Source: G963556115 sp963675945 (GTDB taxonomy: Bacteria; Planctomycetota; SZUA-567). From it: 64,000 nt of DNA. Where the stretch lies: assembly GCA_963675945.1 (NCBI GenBank), contig OY780932.1, positions 2,604,001 through 2,668,000 of the forward strand, written 5' to 3'. Shown in pieces: positions 33,213 to 42,299 of the stretch (within the stretch, counting starts at the first letter, position 1; each line of letters opens with the position of its first letter). Below the pieces are notes generated by a model. That model worked only from the letters and a program-made list of their open reading frames with translations, did not search any database and was not told where the DNA came from. The translations under genes and the position numbers were made by a program.

Positions 33213-34295
33213 TTATTCAGAGGGTTCTGTTTCTTCCTCTATATCCTCATTGAGTTGCCCTCTGATATAGTTGGCTCTGACAATATCCAGTTCTTCACTG
33301 AGATATTCAACTCCATGGCGGCACTGTAGGTGCGCCTCTTGTATAAAGAGGAAGATATCATTGAGCTTTTCAAGATTGAGGTTTTCGATAAGTCCGGTGT
33401 TGATTCCCAAGCGGAGGCTGGAGAGAAGATCCATTGCTTCGGTAGCGGTGATGATGCGTGCACTCTGGAGTATTGCGTAGGCGCGCTCAATCTTGTCTTC
33501 AAGTTTGGTTCTATTCTCCTGAAAAAGCTTTACCCTTGCTTTCTTTTCGTAGCCGCCGAGCTCTTCAATAACAGCGATGAGATCGCTAAGAATCTCCTGC
33601 TCCGAGCGGCCTAGCGTAATTTGATTGGAGATCTGGTAGATATTGCCCTGGGCTTCGGAACCTTCACCATAGAAGCCGCGGATTGCGAGTCTGAGATCTT
33701 GAATGGCTCTGAAGGCCTTCTCAATATGTCCAGTCATCACCAGCGCCGGGAGATGGATCATTACCGATACTCGCATTCCGGTACCGGCATTTGTCGGGCA
33801 AGCGGTGAGGTAACCGAACTCTTTGTTATAGGCATAATTGAGTACGCTTGAGAAAGCGGTATCAATACGATCAAGTTTGGTATAGGTTTCTTCCAGATTG
33901 AACCCGCCTCCTAGCCCCTGTAGCCTTAGGTGATCCTCTTCATTGATCATAATTGAGATATTCTCATCACTATTGAAGGCTATTCCGCAGGTGTCGTTTG
34001 TTTCGATAAGTTCGTGACTGGCGAGATGGCGTTCTACCAGAAGCTGGGATTCTATACCGTCAAGGGCTGTTGTGTCGAGAAATTCCAGTTCACTGCATTC
34101 GGGAATAGTCTGGATAGCGGTGAGTATGGCGTCAATCACACACTTTCTGCCGAAGCGATCCAGTTTTGGGATAAAATTGTAATGTTCAATATTTCGGGCA
34201 AGGCGAACCCGGTTGGAGATAATAATTCCGGTGATATCATTGTCAACGACATCCAACCAGGCTCCGCGGTGATCTGAAATCTTGCTAATATCCAT
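33213..34295 (-). CDS. mcsB: Protein arginine kinase McsB-like (ATP:guanido phosphotransferase)
   Basis: This 360-residue protein has the guanido-kinase catalytic core: SNRVRLARN near residue 27, INEEDHLRLQ, TACPTNAGTGMRVSV, and GSEAQGNIYQISNQITLG. McsB phosphorylates arginines on proteins and, in Firmicutes, marks them for ClpCP. It lacks the N-terminal substrate loop of metazoan creatine/arginine kinases, fitting McsB. No mcsA, clpC or ctsR is nearby, in contrast to the Firmicutes operon, so its activator is not visible. It starts at ATG 34295 with AAGG at spacing 12. Confidence 0.88.
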   Translation of the reverse strand: MDISKISDHRGAWLDVVDNDITGIIISNRVRLARNIEHYNFIPKLDRFGRKCVIDAILTAIQTIPECSELEFLDTTALDGIESQLLVERHLASHELIETNDTCGIAFNSDENISIMINEEDHLRLQGLGGGFNLEETYTKLDRIDTAFSSVLNYAYNKEFGYLTACPTNAGTGMRVSVMIHLPALVMTGHIEKAFRAIQDLRLAIRGFYGEGSEAQGNIYQISNQITLGRSEQEILSDLIAVIEELGGYEKKARVKLFQENRTKLEDKIERAYAILQSARIITATEAMDLLSSLRLGINTGLIENLNLEKLNDIFLFIQEAHLQCRHGVEYLSEELDIVRANYIRGQLNEDIEEETEPSE

Positions 34296-34447
34296 ATTCT
34301 GATAACCTTTTGAAGTATGAAAGACTTCTGCCTCTTTTTGTACGCATTATCGACTATAATCAATGGGGTTATTATCTATTGAAAATAAGACAGATTTAAT
34401 AATAATAGAATAATATATTTTAAGGCAAAAATCAAGAGGATTACATA

Positions 34448-35119
34448 ATGTTCACAGGACTTGTGCAGGCTGTGGGGAGATTGGTTTCGACAAGAACCCT
34501 GCCCGGAGGGGCAAAAGAGTTGGCGGTTGAGTTGGGAAGGCTAAAAATTGAACCCGAGATTGGTGCCTCAATTGCAATTAATGGTGTATGCCAGACTGTA
34601 ACGCAGTACCGCAATGGTGTCGCGACCTTCTGTGCGGTTGAAGAGACAGTGCAGCGCTCTACACTCGGGAGACTGGTAACAGGGGAGATGGTAAACCTTG
34701 AACCGGCGCTCAGGGTCGGCGACAGTATCGACGGGCATCTGGTGCTGGGGCATGTCGATGCCGTGGGGCGCGTGGCGCAGATCAAGCCGGTGGGGACGGC
34801 GCAGTATTGGCATTTTACCATGCCGGAAGGACTGAAGGCCATGTTTGCCGAGAAAGGGTCGATTACCATTGACGGTATCTCACTGACAATAGCGGCGGTA
34901 TTCGCCGATACCTTCTCGGTGAGTCTTATTCCACTTACGGTATCCTCGACGCGTTTACAGTATCTTCAAGTAGGGCGTGAGGTCAATCTGGAGGTCGACG
35001 TCTTGGCGCGGTATATTGATCGGCAGTTGAGCGTGCTGGGCGGTGGTACTGCGACTGCGGCGCAAGCTGGCGGGAGCGGGATAGATCAGAATTTTCTCAC
35101 CGAGAATGGTTTTATCTAA
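34448..35119 (+). CDS. ribE: Riboflavin synthase, alpha chain
   Basis: Riboflavin synthase turns two lumazine molecules into riboflavin and a pyrimidine. Two Greek-key repeats are visible: MFTGLVQAVG, INGVCQTVT, VGDSIDGHLVLGHVDAVG in the first, then ITIDGISLTI and LIPLTVSSTRL in the second. The last ~25 residues are Gly/Ala-rich. The length of 223 is slightly long. It starts at ATG 34448 after AGAGGAT. The stop overlaps the miaA start by one base. I saw no FMN riboswitch upstream. Other rib synthesis genes are absent, except ribF at 54683. Confidence 0.95.
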   Translation: MFTGLVQAVGRLVSTRTLPGGAKELAVELGRLKIEPEIGASIAINGVCQTVTQYRNGVATFCAVEETVQRSTLGRLVTGEMVNLEPALRVGDSIDGHLVLGHVDAVGRVAQIKPVGTAQYWHFTMPEGLKAMFAEKGSITIDGISLTIAAVFADTFSVSLIPLTVSSTRLQYLQVGREVNLEVDVLARYIDRQLSVLGGGTATAAQAGGSGIDQNFLTENGFI

Positions 35120-36081
35120 TGACTGAGAAGAAAGCGGTTTTGATCATGCTGGGGCCTACCGCCTCTGGTAAGGAGTCGGCATCATTCGCTCTGGCACCGA
35201 GATTGGATGCGGAAATTGTCTCTGTAGACTCGATGAAGATCTATCGGGGACTGGATATCGGCACGGCCAAAGCGAGTCAGGAGATGCGGGAGGCGGTGGC
35301 GCATCACTGTCTGGATCTGGTCGAACCGGAGTTTGCGGACTTTTCGGTGGGTATGTATGTTGAAGCAGCGGATACGGCTATCAGTGATATTATTGCCAGA
35401 GGCAAGCGCCCGCTTCTTTCTGGGGGTACGGCACTCTATTATAAAGGTTTGCTGGAAGGAATATTCGATGCGCCGCCGCGGGATCTAGGACTGCGGGAGG
35501 AGTTGCAGACCTTTGCGCGGGAGCAGGGTAATGAGGCGTTATATCAACGGTTGGTAGTGCTTGATCCGGTATCGGCTGAAAAGTATCATCCCAACGATCT
35601 GCGCCGGGTGATACGGGCGTTGGAGGTTATTACTCTTACTGGGGAACCGGTGAGTAAGAGCCGGAGGCAGTGGAGCGGGTTTCATTCTGGAGGAGGGAAT
35701 TTTCAAGGTGAGCTTCGCTACAACTTCAAGATGTTGATGCTTGACTGGGAGCGTGAATTACTCTATAAGCGCATTGGGCAGCGGGTTGACATAATGTTGG
35801 AGAAAGGCTTGCTCGCAGAGGCGGAAGATGTCTATAAGCGGCGCGCGCAACTTGCTAGGACTCCGTTACAGGCGGTCGGATATAAGGAGTTCTTCCCGTA
35901 TTTTGCCGGGCAGGAGAGTCTGGAGGTGGCGGTGGAGAACTTGAAGAAGAATACCCGGCATCTGGCTAAAAGCCAGTGTACCTGGTTTCGGAAGTTTCCC
36001 TGTCAACGAATCCCGCTCACGGCAGAGCTCAGCAAAGATGATTTGCTCGGGATTATTTTCGAAAGAATGACATCTCAGTAA
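35119..36081 (+). CDS. miaA: tRNA dimethylallyltransferase
   Basis: MiaA puts a dimethylallyl group on A37 of tRNA. The P-loop is GPTASGKES (usually GKT/S, here GKES), followed by VSVDSMKIYRGLDIGTAK, GGTALYYKGLL, and HPNDLRRVIRALEV. The 320-residue length is normal. It starts at ATG 35119 overlapping the ribE stop by one base (TAATG). The last 29 bases overlap the end of the convergent enolase-superfamily gene. miaB is ~4 kb away. Confidence 0.95.
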   Translation: MTEKKAVLIMLGPTASGKESASFALAPRLDAEIVSVDSMKIYRGLDIGTAKASQEMREAVAHHCLDLVEPEFADFSVGMYVEAADTAISDIIARGKRPLLSGGTALYYKGLLEGIFDAPPRDLGLREELQTFAREQGNEALYQRLVVLDPVSAEKYHPNDLRRVIRALEVITLTGEPVSKSRRQWSGFHSGGGNFQGELRYNFKMLMLDWERELLYKRIGQRVDIMLEKGLLAEAEDVYKRRAQLARTPLQAVGYKEFFPYFAGQESLEVAVENLKKNTRHLAKSQCTWFRKFPCQRIPLTAELSKDDLLGIIFERMTSQ

Positions 36082-37240
36082 GGAAGCTTTTCTTGCGGTA
36101 CTTCGGTGGGCTGTAAACTCCGTTGCTCAGACTGGTCTCGCGCTTCTTGTACGCCTTGAAACTCTTGCGTAGAAATACTAGGCCGAGTCCGCAACGGTCC
36201 AGGGAGACCTTGGCTCTGCCGAAATAACCGGGGGTGGCATTGATAAATGGATCTTTCTTCAGCAGTATCTTGCTGAAGCCATATTCAGTATAGAGAAAAT
36301 CGGTCAATCCGGCGATAGCGAGTGAGGCCTCGGAGAGGACAGAGGTCTCACCGACAAGTACGCCGAGGCTGAGTTTGATATTGTTGGCTTCGGCAAGTTT
36401 TACCATCTCAATCATGCCGGTAAAACCGCCGTTCTTGCCGAGTCGTAAATTCCAGATACCTGCGGCACCCAGCTTGATAAGGCGTTGTCCGTCCTCATAG
36501 GTGCAGACCGACTCGTCTGCCATGAACTCTACGTCCATGGTTTTGTTGAGAATTGCGAGTTCATTGACGTCGGCAACCGGTTCTTCGAAAATATTGACTC
36601 CCAGCTCTGAGAGCTGCGGGATTAATTCTACTGCTTCCTCCAGCGTCCATCCTTGATTACTGTCTACGCGCAGTGAGTTTTTCTTGCCGATAATCTTTCG
36701 TGCCTGCTTGACCTTGGCAATGTCATTGCCCATACCGGTCTTGAGCTTGAAGTCTTTAAAACGGAGAAAGCGTAAGAGCATAGATCTTTTCTTGATAGAC
36801 TCTAGGGAGCTGCCGCCGAGCGGCGCGGTAAGCAGGGGTTGAGCATAATCACAGCCGATAAGCTCGGAGATAGTCAACGCCCGGGTATAGGCTGCTGCAC
36901 TGTGAATAGCGATATCAATAGCGCCATACGAGGCAGTTTTGCGCAGGCGGCTGGCTTCGCGGTATAGCGGCAGCAGTTGTTCATGTATGGGGCGGGAAAA
37001 GTTGAACTCGATACCCATGATCTGCTCTTGCCACAATTCGGTGATATCCTTCCAGACACTGTCTAGAGTCTCACCGGTTAGATAGTCTCGGGGGATGGCT
37101 TCTCCATAACCTACGGCGCCTTTCTCGGTTTTGACCTCGACAATTATATTGTCGGCATGGGTTCTCTCGGCACCGGCATGTTTGAAAGGAAAACGAAAAG
37201 GGATAGATACTTGGAATAGATTGATTTCAGTTATACGCAT
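36053..37240 (-). CDS. Enolase-superfamily enzyme, probably dipeptide (L-Ala-D/L-Glu) epimerase
   Basis: The mandelate racemase/muconate lactonizing fold is clear: catalytic KLK in FKDFKLKTGMG, the metal-binding RVDSNQGW, IFEEPVAD and ADESV, and the Lys in RLGKNGGF. This set matches muconate cycloisomerases and dipeptide epimerases. It is translated together with the upstream SpoIID-like gene (1-base overlap, TAATG), which argues for a wall-derived substrate such as L-Ala-D-Glu. The C-terminal ~40 residues are basic (FKAYKKRETS...PKYRKKS) and go beyond the usual end of the barrel. Function by context is an inference. Confidence 0.75.
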   Translation of the reverse strand: MRITEINLFQVSIPFRFPFKHAGAERTHADNIIVEVKTEKGAVGYGEAIPRDYLTGETLDSVWKDITELWQEQIMGIEFNFSRPIHEQLLPLYREASRLRKTASYGAIDIAIHSAAAYTRALTISELIGCDYAQPLLTAPLGGSSLESIKKRSMLLRFLRFKDFKLKTGMGNDIAKVKQARKIIGKKNSLRVDSNQGWTLEEAVELIPQLSELGVNIFEEPVADVNELAILNKTMDVEFMADESVCTYEDGQRLIKLGAAGIWNLRLGKNGGFTGMIEMVKLAEANNIKLSLGVLVGETSVLSEASLAIAGLTDFLYTEYGFSKILLKKDPFINATPGYFGRAKVSLDRCGLGLVFLRKSFKAYKKRETSLSNGVYSPPKYRKKSFLTEMSFFRK

Positions 37241-38487
37241 TACCAGACCTTTATTATAGTTGAACCGGGATAGTAGAAACTCAATATCTCATTGAAGTCT
37301 TCACCCTCATTGGCCAGATACATGGCTCCATGCTGGCACATGCCAACGCCATGTCCGAAGCCTCTGCCTTCAAAGATAAGATTCTTGCCTGTACTGTCGG
37401 TAGAGACATTGAAGTATGTGCTGGCCAGCTCTTTTTTGCCGGCGCCGAGGGCTATTCTGAAGGTGTTGGCTGGGACTATCTGGGTTACTCCGTTGTCCAT
37501 TACCAGTTTGACATAGTATACCCGGCCGATTGTCTGGAGCTGACGTTTGTTCTCATCGAGTAATTCCAGACGCATGATGCGTCCGGTGCTAACTCCGCCA
37601 CGACTCATGCGGGTGGAGAGCGCATCCTTATTGATGCTGAAACGCCATTTATAACTCTCCGCTGCGTGTGGACATTCCTTGCCGGATAAGGGGATTATAT
37701 CGCTGTCGGCAAAGATATACTTGGCCTTGGCGGTCTCACCGCCACAATCGCTGTGGAAGTACGCCGGGAATAAGCGGTAGTTGTCGGTGACGATGAGACC
37801 TTGAGTGGTATTCACTGCCAGCCGGGAACGGGGATCAGCCTCTTTGGTTGGATCCCACATTTGACTTCGTACATCGGCGTATACATCGTACGGCTGTTTG
37901 CCCCGCGCTTTGAGTTGGTAGAGGGCGTAGGTGCGTGCAGCTACCGCCTGTGCCTTGAGTGCTTCCGGGGGAAATGACAGGGGCATCTCACTCGGTAAAA
38001 CACCGATCAGATATCTCTCCATCGGTAGCTTGGTTACGACCATTAATTCACCGCTCTTGGCGCGGCTGAGGATGAAGCTGCCGGGGAATTCCTTGGTTAC
38101 AAGTTGAGCGTTAACATCAATGTAGCGTAGTTTGAGTTTGGTATTACCGAGGGGGATAATCTCGGCTTCTTCATAGCTGTTTATTCCGAGTTTGATGCCG
38201 TTGGCGATGGCGCTGGCTTTGATACTTACAGCAGTATTACCGCCCCCGGTCTGAACCTTGCCGCTCAGTTCCTTTACTTTTAAGCGGTAGGGGCCGGTGA
38301 CGATGAGATCAACGCTGCCCTTGGACTCGAGTACCAGTACACGTATATCGGCCTCACCTTCAAGTCTTTCAGGGTACATTGCGAGCTTGAGCTGCTCTGA
38401 ACTCGGCTTCTCTTTGCAGCCGGCAAAGAGCAGCAGAGCAATGGCTATTCCGAGGACTATGAGGCGCAGGATATACTTTAAAATCAT
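37240..38487 (-). CDS. SpoIID/LytB-domain lipoprotein (peptidoglycan lytic transglycosylase)
   Basis: The N terminus MILKYILRLIVLGIAIALLLFAGC ends in a lipobox (LFAGC), so the protein is lipid-anchored. The SpoIID domain follows: LPMERYLIGVLPSEMP (with the catalytic Glu region), FPPEALKAQAVAARTYAL, HSDCGGET, and the C-terminal GRGFGHGVGMCQHGA. SpoIID cleaves glycan strands that lack stem peptides. The length of 415 is normal with an N-terminal beta-rich part. It overlaps the methyltransferase stop by 4 bases and the epimerase start by one, a tight operon. The cell need not sporulate. Confidence 0.9.
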   Translation of the reverse strand: MILKYILRLIVLGIAIALLLFAGCKEKPSSEQLKLAMYPERLEGEADIRVLVLESKGSVDLIVTGPYRLKVKELSGKVQTGGGNTAVSIKASAIANGIKLGINSYEEAEIIPLGNTKLKLRYIDVNAQLVTKEFPGSFILSRAKSGELMVVTKLPMERYLIGVLPSEMPLSFPPEALKAQAVAARTYALYQLKARGKQPYDVYADVRSQMWDPTKEADPRSRLAVNTTQGLIVTDNYRLFPAYFHSDCGGETAKAKYIFADSDIIPLSGKECPHAAESYKWRFSINKDALSTRMSRGGVSTGRIMRLELLDENKRQLQTIGRVYYVKLVMDNGVTQIVPANTFRIALGAGKKELASTYFNVSTDSTGKNLIFEGRGFGHGVGMCQHGAMYLANEGEDFNEILSFYYPGSTIIKVW

Positions 38488-39170
38488 GGTGCAAGCTCTC
38501 CCCTGCGGTTGAGTTCATCTCGGGTGGGAGGGTTGTTGCTGCCGATCGCCATGAAGAGGGGAAAATCTCGGGTGATGCCGTCTGAACCGGTCTTGGTGAT
38601 AGTCAGCGGCGTGTGGAGAGTGATTGAGAAGAACCCGAGACCCTCCAGCATCGTCTTTATCGCTTCACGCTCAAATCCGTGATGGGGAATGAACGGGTCG
38701 TTGTCGTGAAATGAGCCGTCCTCGGTGTCGAGGTCTATAAGGCAGATAACTCCGTCTGCCTTGAGCAGGTGCTTGAGCTCAACGATGACTTTGGATGGGT
38801 CTGCAAGATGATGCAGTACCATTGAACTGGTTATAAGATCGAATTGCCGGTGGTTGAGGGTGTGTACTTCATGTTCGATATCAAGCTGCAGTGCTTCGAT
38901 ATTGAGCAGTTTACTCTCAGCAATACGGTTTTTGAGCAGGCAGATCATCTGCTCTGAGCCGTCTACTCCGGTAACGCTTCTGACATAATGGCTGAGAATA
39001 AAGGCGAGGTGACCGTTGCCGCAGCCGAAGTCGAGCATGTCGGTAGTGTTCTTATCGAGTCTGATCTTATCGCGGATATGTTCGGAGATGGTCTCGCTCC
39101 GTTTGATACGTTGTTGTGAAATATTCCACTCCGCTGCTTTCTTGTCGAAATCCTGAAACTTTCTATCCAT
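38484..39170 (-). CDS. SAM-dependent methyltransferase (class I)
   Basis: The AdoMet motif LDFGCGNGHLAFILSHYVRSVTGVDGSEQM near residue 47, FDLITSSMVLHHLADP and the post-motif LLKADGVICLIDL show a class I methyltransferase of the UbiE/Methyltransf_11 type. The ATG at 39170 lies directly after the ruvB stop (TAAATG, no gap), and its end overlaps spoIID by 4 bases. The substrate is unknown. The protein is 228 residues, a normal size. Confidence 0.85.
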   Translation of the reverse strand: MDRKFQDFDKKAAEWNISQQRIKRSETISEHIRDKIRLDKNTTDMLDFGCGNGHLAFILSHYVRSVTGVDGSEQMICLLKNRIAESKLLNIEALQLDIEHEVHTLNHRQFDLITSSMVLHHLADPSKVIVELKHLLKADGVICLIDLDTEDGSFHDNDPFIPHHGFEREAIKTMLEGLGFFSITLHTPLTITKTGSDGITRDFPLFMAIGSNNPPTRDELNRRGELAP

Positions 39171-40160
39171 TTATACGCCCTCATTACTGTATTGGCTGGT
39201 TACAAGTTCACCTTTGGGAGCGAGCCTGCGCCCTTGAGGAGTCTTGCTCACATAGCCCTCTCTTATTAAATATGGTTCGTAGACATTTTCCAAGGTGTCA
39301 TCTTCTTCACCGACACTCATAGCGATAGTCTTCAAGCCGACCGGGCCGCCATTGTGTTTGTAGAGGCAGCCGAGATACTTCCGATCCATCTCGGTAAGAC
39401 CGTTTGCATCCACCCCGAGCATCGCCAGTCCCATGCAGGCGAACTCTCTGGTTATTATACCATTCCCCTTGACATCTGCAACATCTCTTACCCGGGAAAG
39501 AAATCTATTTGCAATCCGCGGGGTGCCGCGGCAGCGGCGGGCAATCTCCAGCGCACCGGCATCCTCGATGCCGATATTGAGGATAGAGGCTGAGCGCTGG
39601 AGGATATGGGTCAGGTGTTCGGGGGAGTAGTACTCAAGCCGCTCCTGAATGCCGAATCTGGCGCGGAAAGGGGCGGTGAGCAGTCCCGCGCGGGTAGTGG
39701 CGCCGATCAGGGTGAAGCGCGGAATGCTGAGGTGTACGCTCTTGGCGTAGAGTCCGGATTCCATTACCACATCAATCGCCCAGTCTTCCATGGCGGAGTA
39801 AAGATACTCCTCGACGATGGCGGAGAGGCGGTGGATCTCATCGATAAAGAGGATGTCGCCTTCCTGGAGGCTGGTAAGTAGCCCTGCCAGATCCGCTGGG
39901 CGTTCTAGGGCCGGCCCGGAGGTAACGCGCATCTCAGTATCCATCTCAGCGCTGATAATACCGGCAAGGGTGGTTTTGCCCAGTCCAGGAGGGCCTGAGA
40001 AGAGGATATGATCAAGCGGTTCCTGACGTTTCTGAGCCGCCTGAATATATATTTCAAGGTTGTCCTTGATCTGATTCTGCCCGGGAAAGTCGGCAAAAAC
40101 CCTGGGACGGAGCTTATTCTCATAGGCGATGTCTTTTTTGCCGGTGTCGAAGGCTTCCAT
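39171..40160 (-). CDS. ruvB: Holliday junction branch-migration ATPase RuvB
   Basis: RuvB is the motor that, with RuvA, migrates Holliday junctions. The Walker A GPPGLGKTTLA, Walker B LFIDEIHRL, GATTRAGLLTAPFRARFG (sensor 1 and arginine finger region), and the C-terminal GGPVGLKTIA and PQGRRLAPKG are all RuvB marks. The length of 329 is normal. It starts at ATG 40160 with AAGGAAA upstream. It leads the operon methyltransferase-spoIID-epimerase. ruvA and ruvC are not in the window. Confidence 0.97.
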   Translation of the reverse strand: MEAFDTGKKDIAYENKLRPRVFADFPGQNQIKDNLEIYIQAAQKRQEPLDHILFSGPPGLGKTTLAGIISAEMDTEMRVTSGPALERPADLAGLLTSLQEGDILFIDEIHRLSAIVEEYLYSAMEDWAIDVVMESGLYAKSVHLSIPRFTLIGATTRAGLLTAPFRARFGIQERLEYYSPEHLTHILQRSASILNIGIEDAGALEIARRCRGTPRIANRFLSRVRDVADVKGNGIITREFACMGLAMLGVDANGLTEMDRKYLGCLYKHNGGPVGLKTIAMSVGEEDDTLENVYEPYLIREGYVSKTPQGRRLAPKGELVTSQYSNEGV

Positions 40161-40397
40161 TAATTTTCCTTGCGCTTGGGGATTTTATTAATATCATAAT
40201 GCAGAAATATTCTAAACACAATAGATTTGAGTTTATTGTTATTTAGTTCAAAAGATTTTACATAATTTAATACCGGTTTCAAGCTCTGTTTTACGATTCG
40301 AGTTGACAGCGGCAGGTAAAAGTGTAAAATCCTGTGGATGATATGATGGAGATTATTCTGTATTTTATTTTTTTCTCTTATTCAGGTGAATTGGTGC

Positions 40398-41423
40398 ATG
40401 AAAAAAGCTGAGGATGAGCTTGCTGAGAATCAAGATTCAGCTCTGGCGGCTGAAGCGGCTGACGGGTTGATTGTAGATAATTCTGCCCCAGAATCTGAAG
40501 TGCAGGAGATCGCTGAACTAGATAGGACGGAGGAGGACTCTGCTTCTGATGCAGTATTGTCGTCGTGTCGCGAAGAGCCAGAGGCGGGAGTATCGGTTCA
40601 AGAGGAAGGTGTGTTGGAGGATGAGGCAGCAACCGCTGAGGCAGGGGAAGAGGAAGAGCTTGAGGAAGAAGAGGGTTTTCAACTCCCGCTCCGGCAGGTT
40701 GTGGAAGCTATTCTCTTTGCTGCGGACGAACCGGTGGGGATTGATAAAATTGCTCGTGCAGCGGGGTCGCGTATTCGACGCGAGGCGGTAAGAGAAGCGA
40801 TAGAGCAGTTGCAGGAGGAGTATCTGCAAGCTGAGCGCGCTTTTGAAATTGTCGAGGTCGCAGAGAAATTCCAGATGCTGACCCGGGCTGAGTTTGCGCG
40901 CAATGTCCAGGTGCTTTACGGTAAACGGGCGGTAAAAGAGGAGAGAGAGAAGAAGTTGAGCCCGGCAGCGCTCGATACTCTGGCTATTATTGCTTATAAG
41001 CAGCCGGTAACCAGGGCTGAAGTCGAAGCAGTACGCGGAGTCGGCTGTGGACAGGTGATGCGTCAGCTCATGGAGCGGGGCAGCATCAAACCGGTGGGAA
41101 AGAGAATGGATGTTCTCGGGTATCCTTTGCTGTACGGTACTACCGATTTGTTTTTGCGGGAGTTCGGGTTGGCATCTCTGGATGTACTTCCCATGGCGGC
41201 AGAACTACGCCGTCTTACCAAGGTTGAGCTTCCCACGCCAGAAGTGATTGTTGGCGCGGATGCTGATTCCGCTACCGAGGTTGAGGACGAGGCGATTGAG
41301 TCGAGCAGCGATGATGAAGTTCTGGCTTCAGATGTTGAAGACAGGGATGAAGAGACTGTTTTGGGTTCTGGGGTGGAAGCGGATAGGGATAACTCGGAAC
41401 CAGAAACTAGGGAGGGCGGTTGA
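40398..41423 (+). CDS. scpB: Segregation and condensation protein B with acidic extensions
   Basis: The core (about residues 90-255) is the winged-helix ScpB: PLRQVVEAILFAADEPV, LSPAALDTLAIIAYKQPVTRAEVEAVRGV and DVLGYPLLYGTTDLF. ScpB binds ScpA and SMC in the condensin complex. The core is flanked by ~90 N-terminal and ~80 C-terminal acidic, Glu/Ser-rich residues that look disordered; usual ScpB is about 190 residues. The ATG at 40398 has AGGTGA upstream. scpA is not adjacent. The end overlaps lgt by 4 bases. Confidence 0.9.
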   Translation: MKKAEDELAENQDSALAAEAADGLIVDNSAPESEVQEIAELDRTEEDSASDAVLSSCREEPEAGVSVQEEGVLEDEAATAEAGEEEELEEEEGFQLPLRQVVEAILFAADEPVGIDKIARAAGSRIRREAVREAIEQLQEEYLQAERAFEIVEVAEKFQMLTRAEFARNVQVLYGKRAVKEEREKKLSPAALDTLAIIAYKQPVTRAEVEAVRGVGCGQVMRQLMERGSIKPVGKRMDVLGYPLLYGTTDLFLREFGLASLDVLPMAAELRRLTKVELPTPEVIVGADADSATEVEDEAIESSSDDEVLASDVEDRDEETVLGSGVEADRDNSEPETREGG

Positions 41424-42232
41424 GCGTGGATAGTACTACAGGTTTTGTACATGATATTCACCCGGTACTGTTGCATATCGGTTCACTCCAGATAAGGTAT
41501 TACGGTGTGATATTTGCTGTTACGCTGGTAATCGCCTTTCTCTTCTGGCGTTGGCAGATGCGTCGTGGCGGGTATGAGCAGAAACTGGTAGATAATTTTC
41601 TGCTCTTTGGGGTAGCCGGGACGATAATCGGCGCGCGCTTGGGGCATTGCTTCTTCTATGACTGGCATATCTATAGTCGTGAGCCGTTATCGATACTCTA
41701 TTTCTGGCAGGGTGGACTGGCGTCGCATGGAGCGACGGTGGGGATTATTCTGGCGTTACTCCTGTATTCGCTGATTTATAAACTGCGTTTTATCGAGATG
41801 TTGGATCGATTTACTTTCAGTGCGGCTATCGGCGCAGCCGGGGTGCGGCTGGGGAATTTCATGAATTCCGGCATTGTCGGGCGTGAGACCGATCTGCCTT
41901 GGGGTGTGCGGTTTATGTATTATGACCGAGGGGCAGTACTCCGCCATCCGTCGCAACTCTATGAGTTTGTAATGGGGCTGCTGGTGCTTGGGGTACTGCT
42001 GCTGATTGATCAGCGTTGGGGCAGGGAGAAACGCCCGTTAGGTCTGCTGATCGGCGTATTCCTGACTCTATATTTTCTGCTGCGGTTTTTTGTCGAATTT
42101 TTCAAAGAGTATCAGACAGATCTGGTGCAGGCGCAGGAGCTGACTATGGGGCAGTATCTGTCATTGGTGCCCTTTGGGGTCGGAGTAGCATTTGTGGTCT
42201 GGGCGTTGATTTGTAAGCGTCCGACTGCATGA
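41420..42232 (+). CDS. lgt: Prolipoprotein diacylglyceryl transferase
   Basis: Lgt transfers a diacylglycerol to the lipobox Cys of prolipoproteins at the inner membrane. About seven membrane segments are visible, with the conserved YGVIFAVTLVIAFLFWRW start, HGATVGI, the signature GNFMNSGIVGRETDLPWGV and RHPSQLYE. The length of 270 is normal. It starts at TTG 41420, overlapping scpB by 4 bases (GTG 41426 is an alternative), with GGAGGG upstream. It serves the lipoproteins seen at 18411, 37240, 55656 and 58194. Confidence 0.95.
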   Translation: MSVDSTTGFVHDIHPVLLHIGSLQIRYYGVIFAVTLVIAFLFWRWQMRRGGYEQKLVDNFLLFGVAGTIIGARLGHCFFYDWHIYSREPLSILYFWQGGLASHGATVGIILALLLYSLIYKLRFIEMLDRFTFSAAIGAAGVRLGNFMNSGIVGRETDLPWGVRFMYYDRGAVLRHPSQLYEFVMGLLVLGVLLLIDQRWGREKRPLGLLIGVFLTLYFLLRFFVEFFKEYQTDLVQAQELTMGQYLSLVPFGVGVAFVVWALICKRPTA

Positions 42233-42299
42233 AGCAATATGATGTGGATTAATTTAACTGGAGTGAACTATACAATTATTCAGTGTTGAGGATATAATA

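Noticed and set aside
34296..34447. FMN riboswitch before ribE
   Set aside because: The region is AT-rich and lacks the conserved RFN core; no structure was found.
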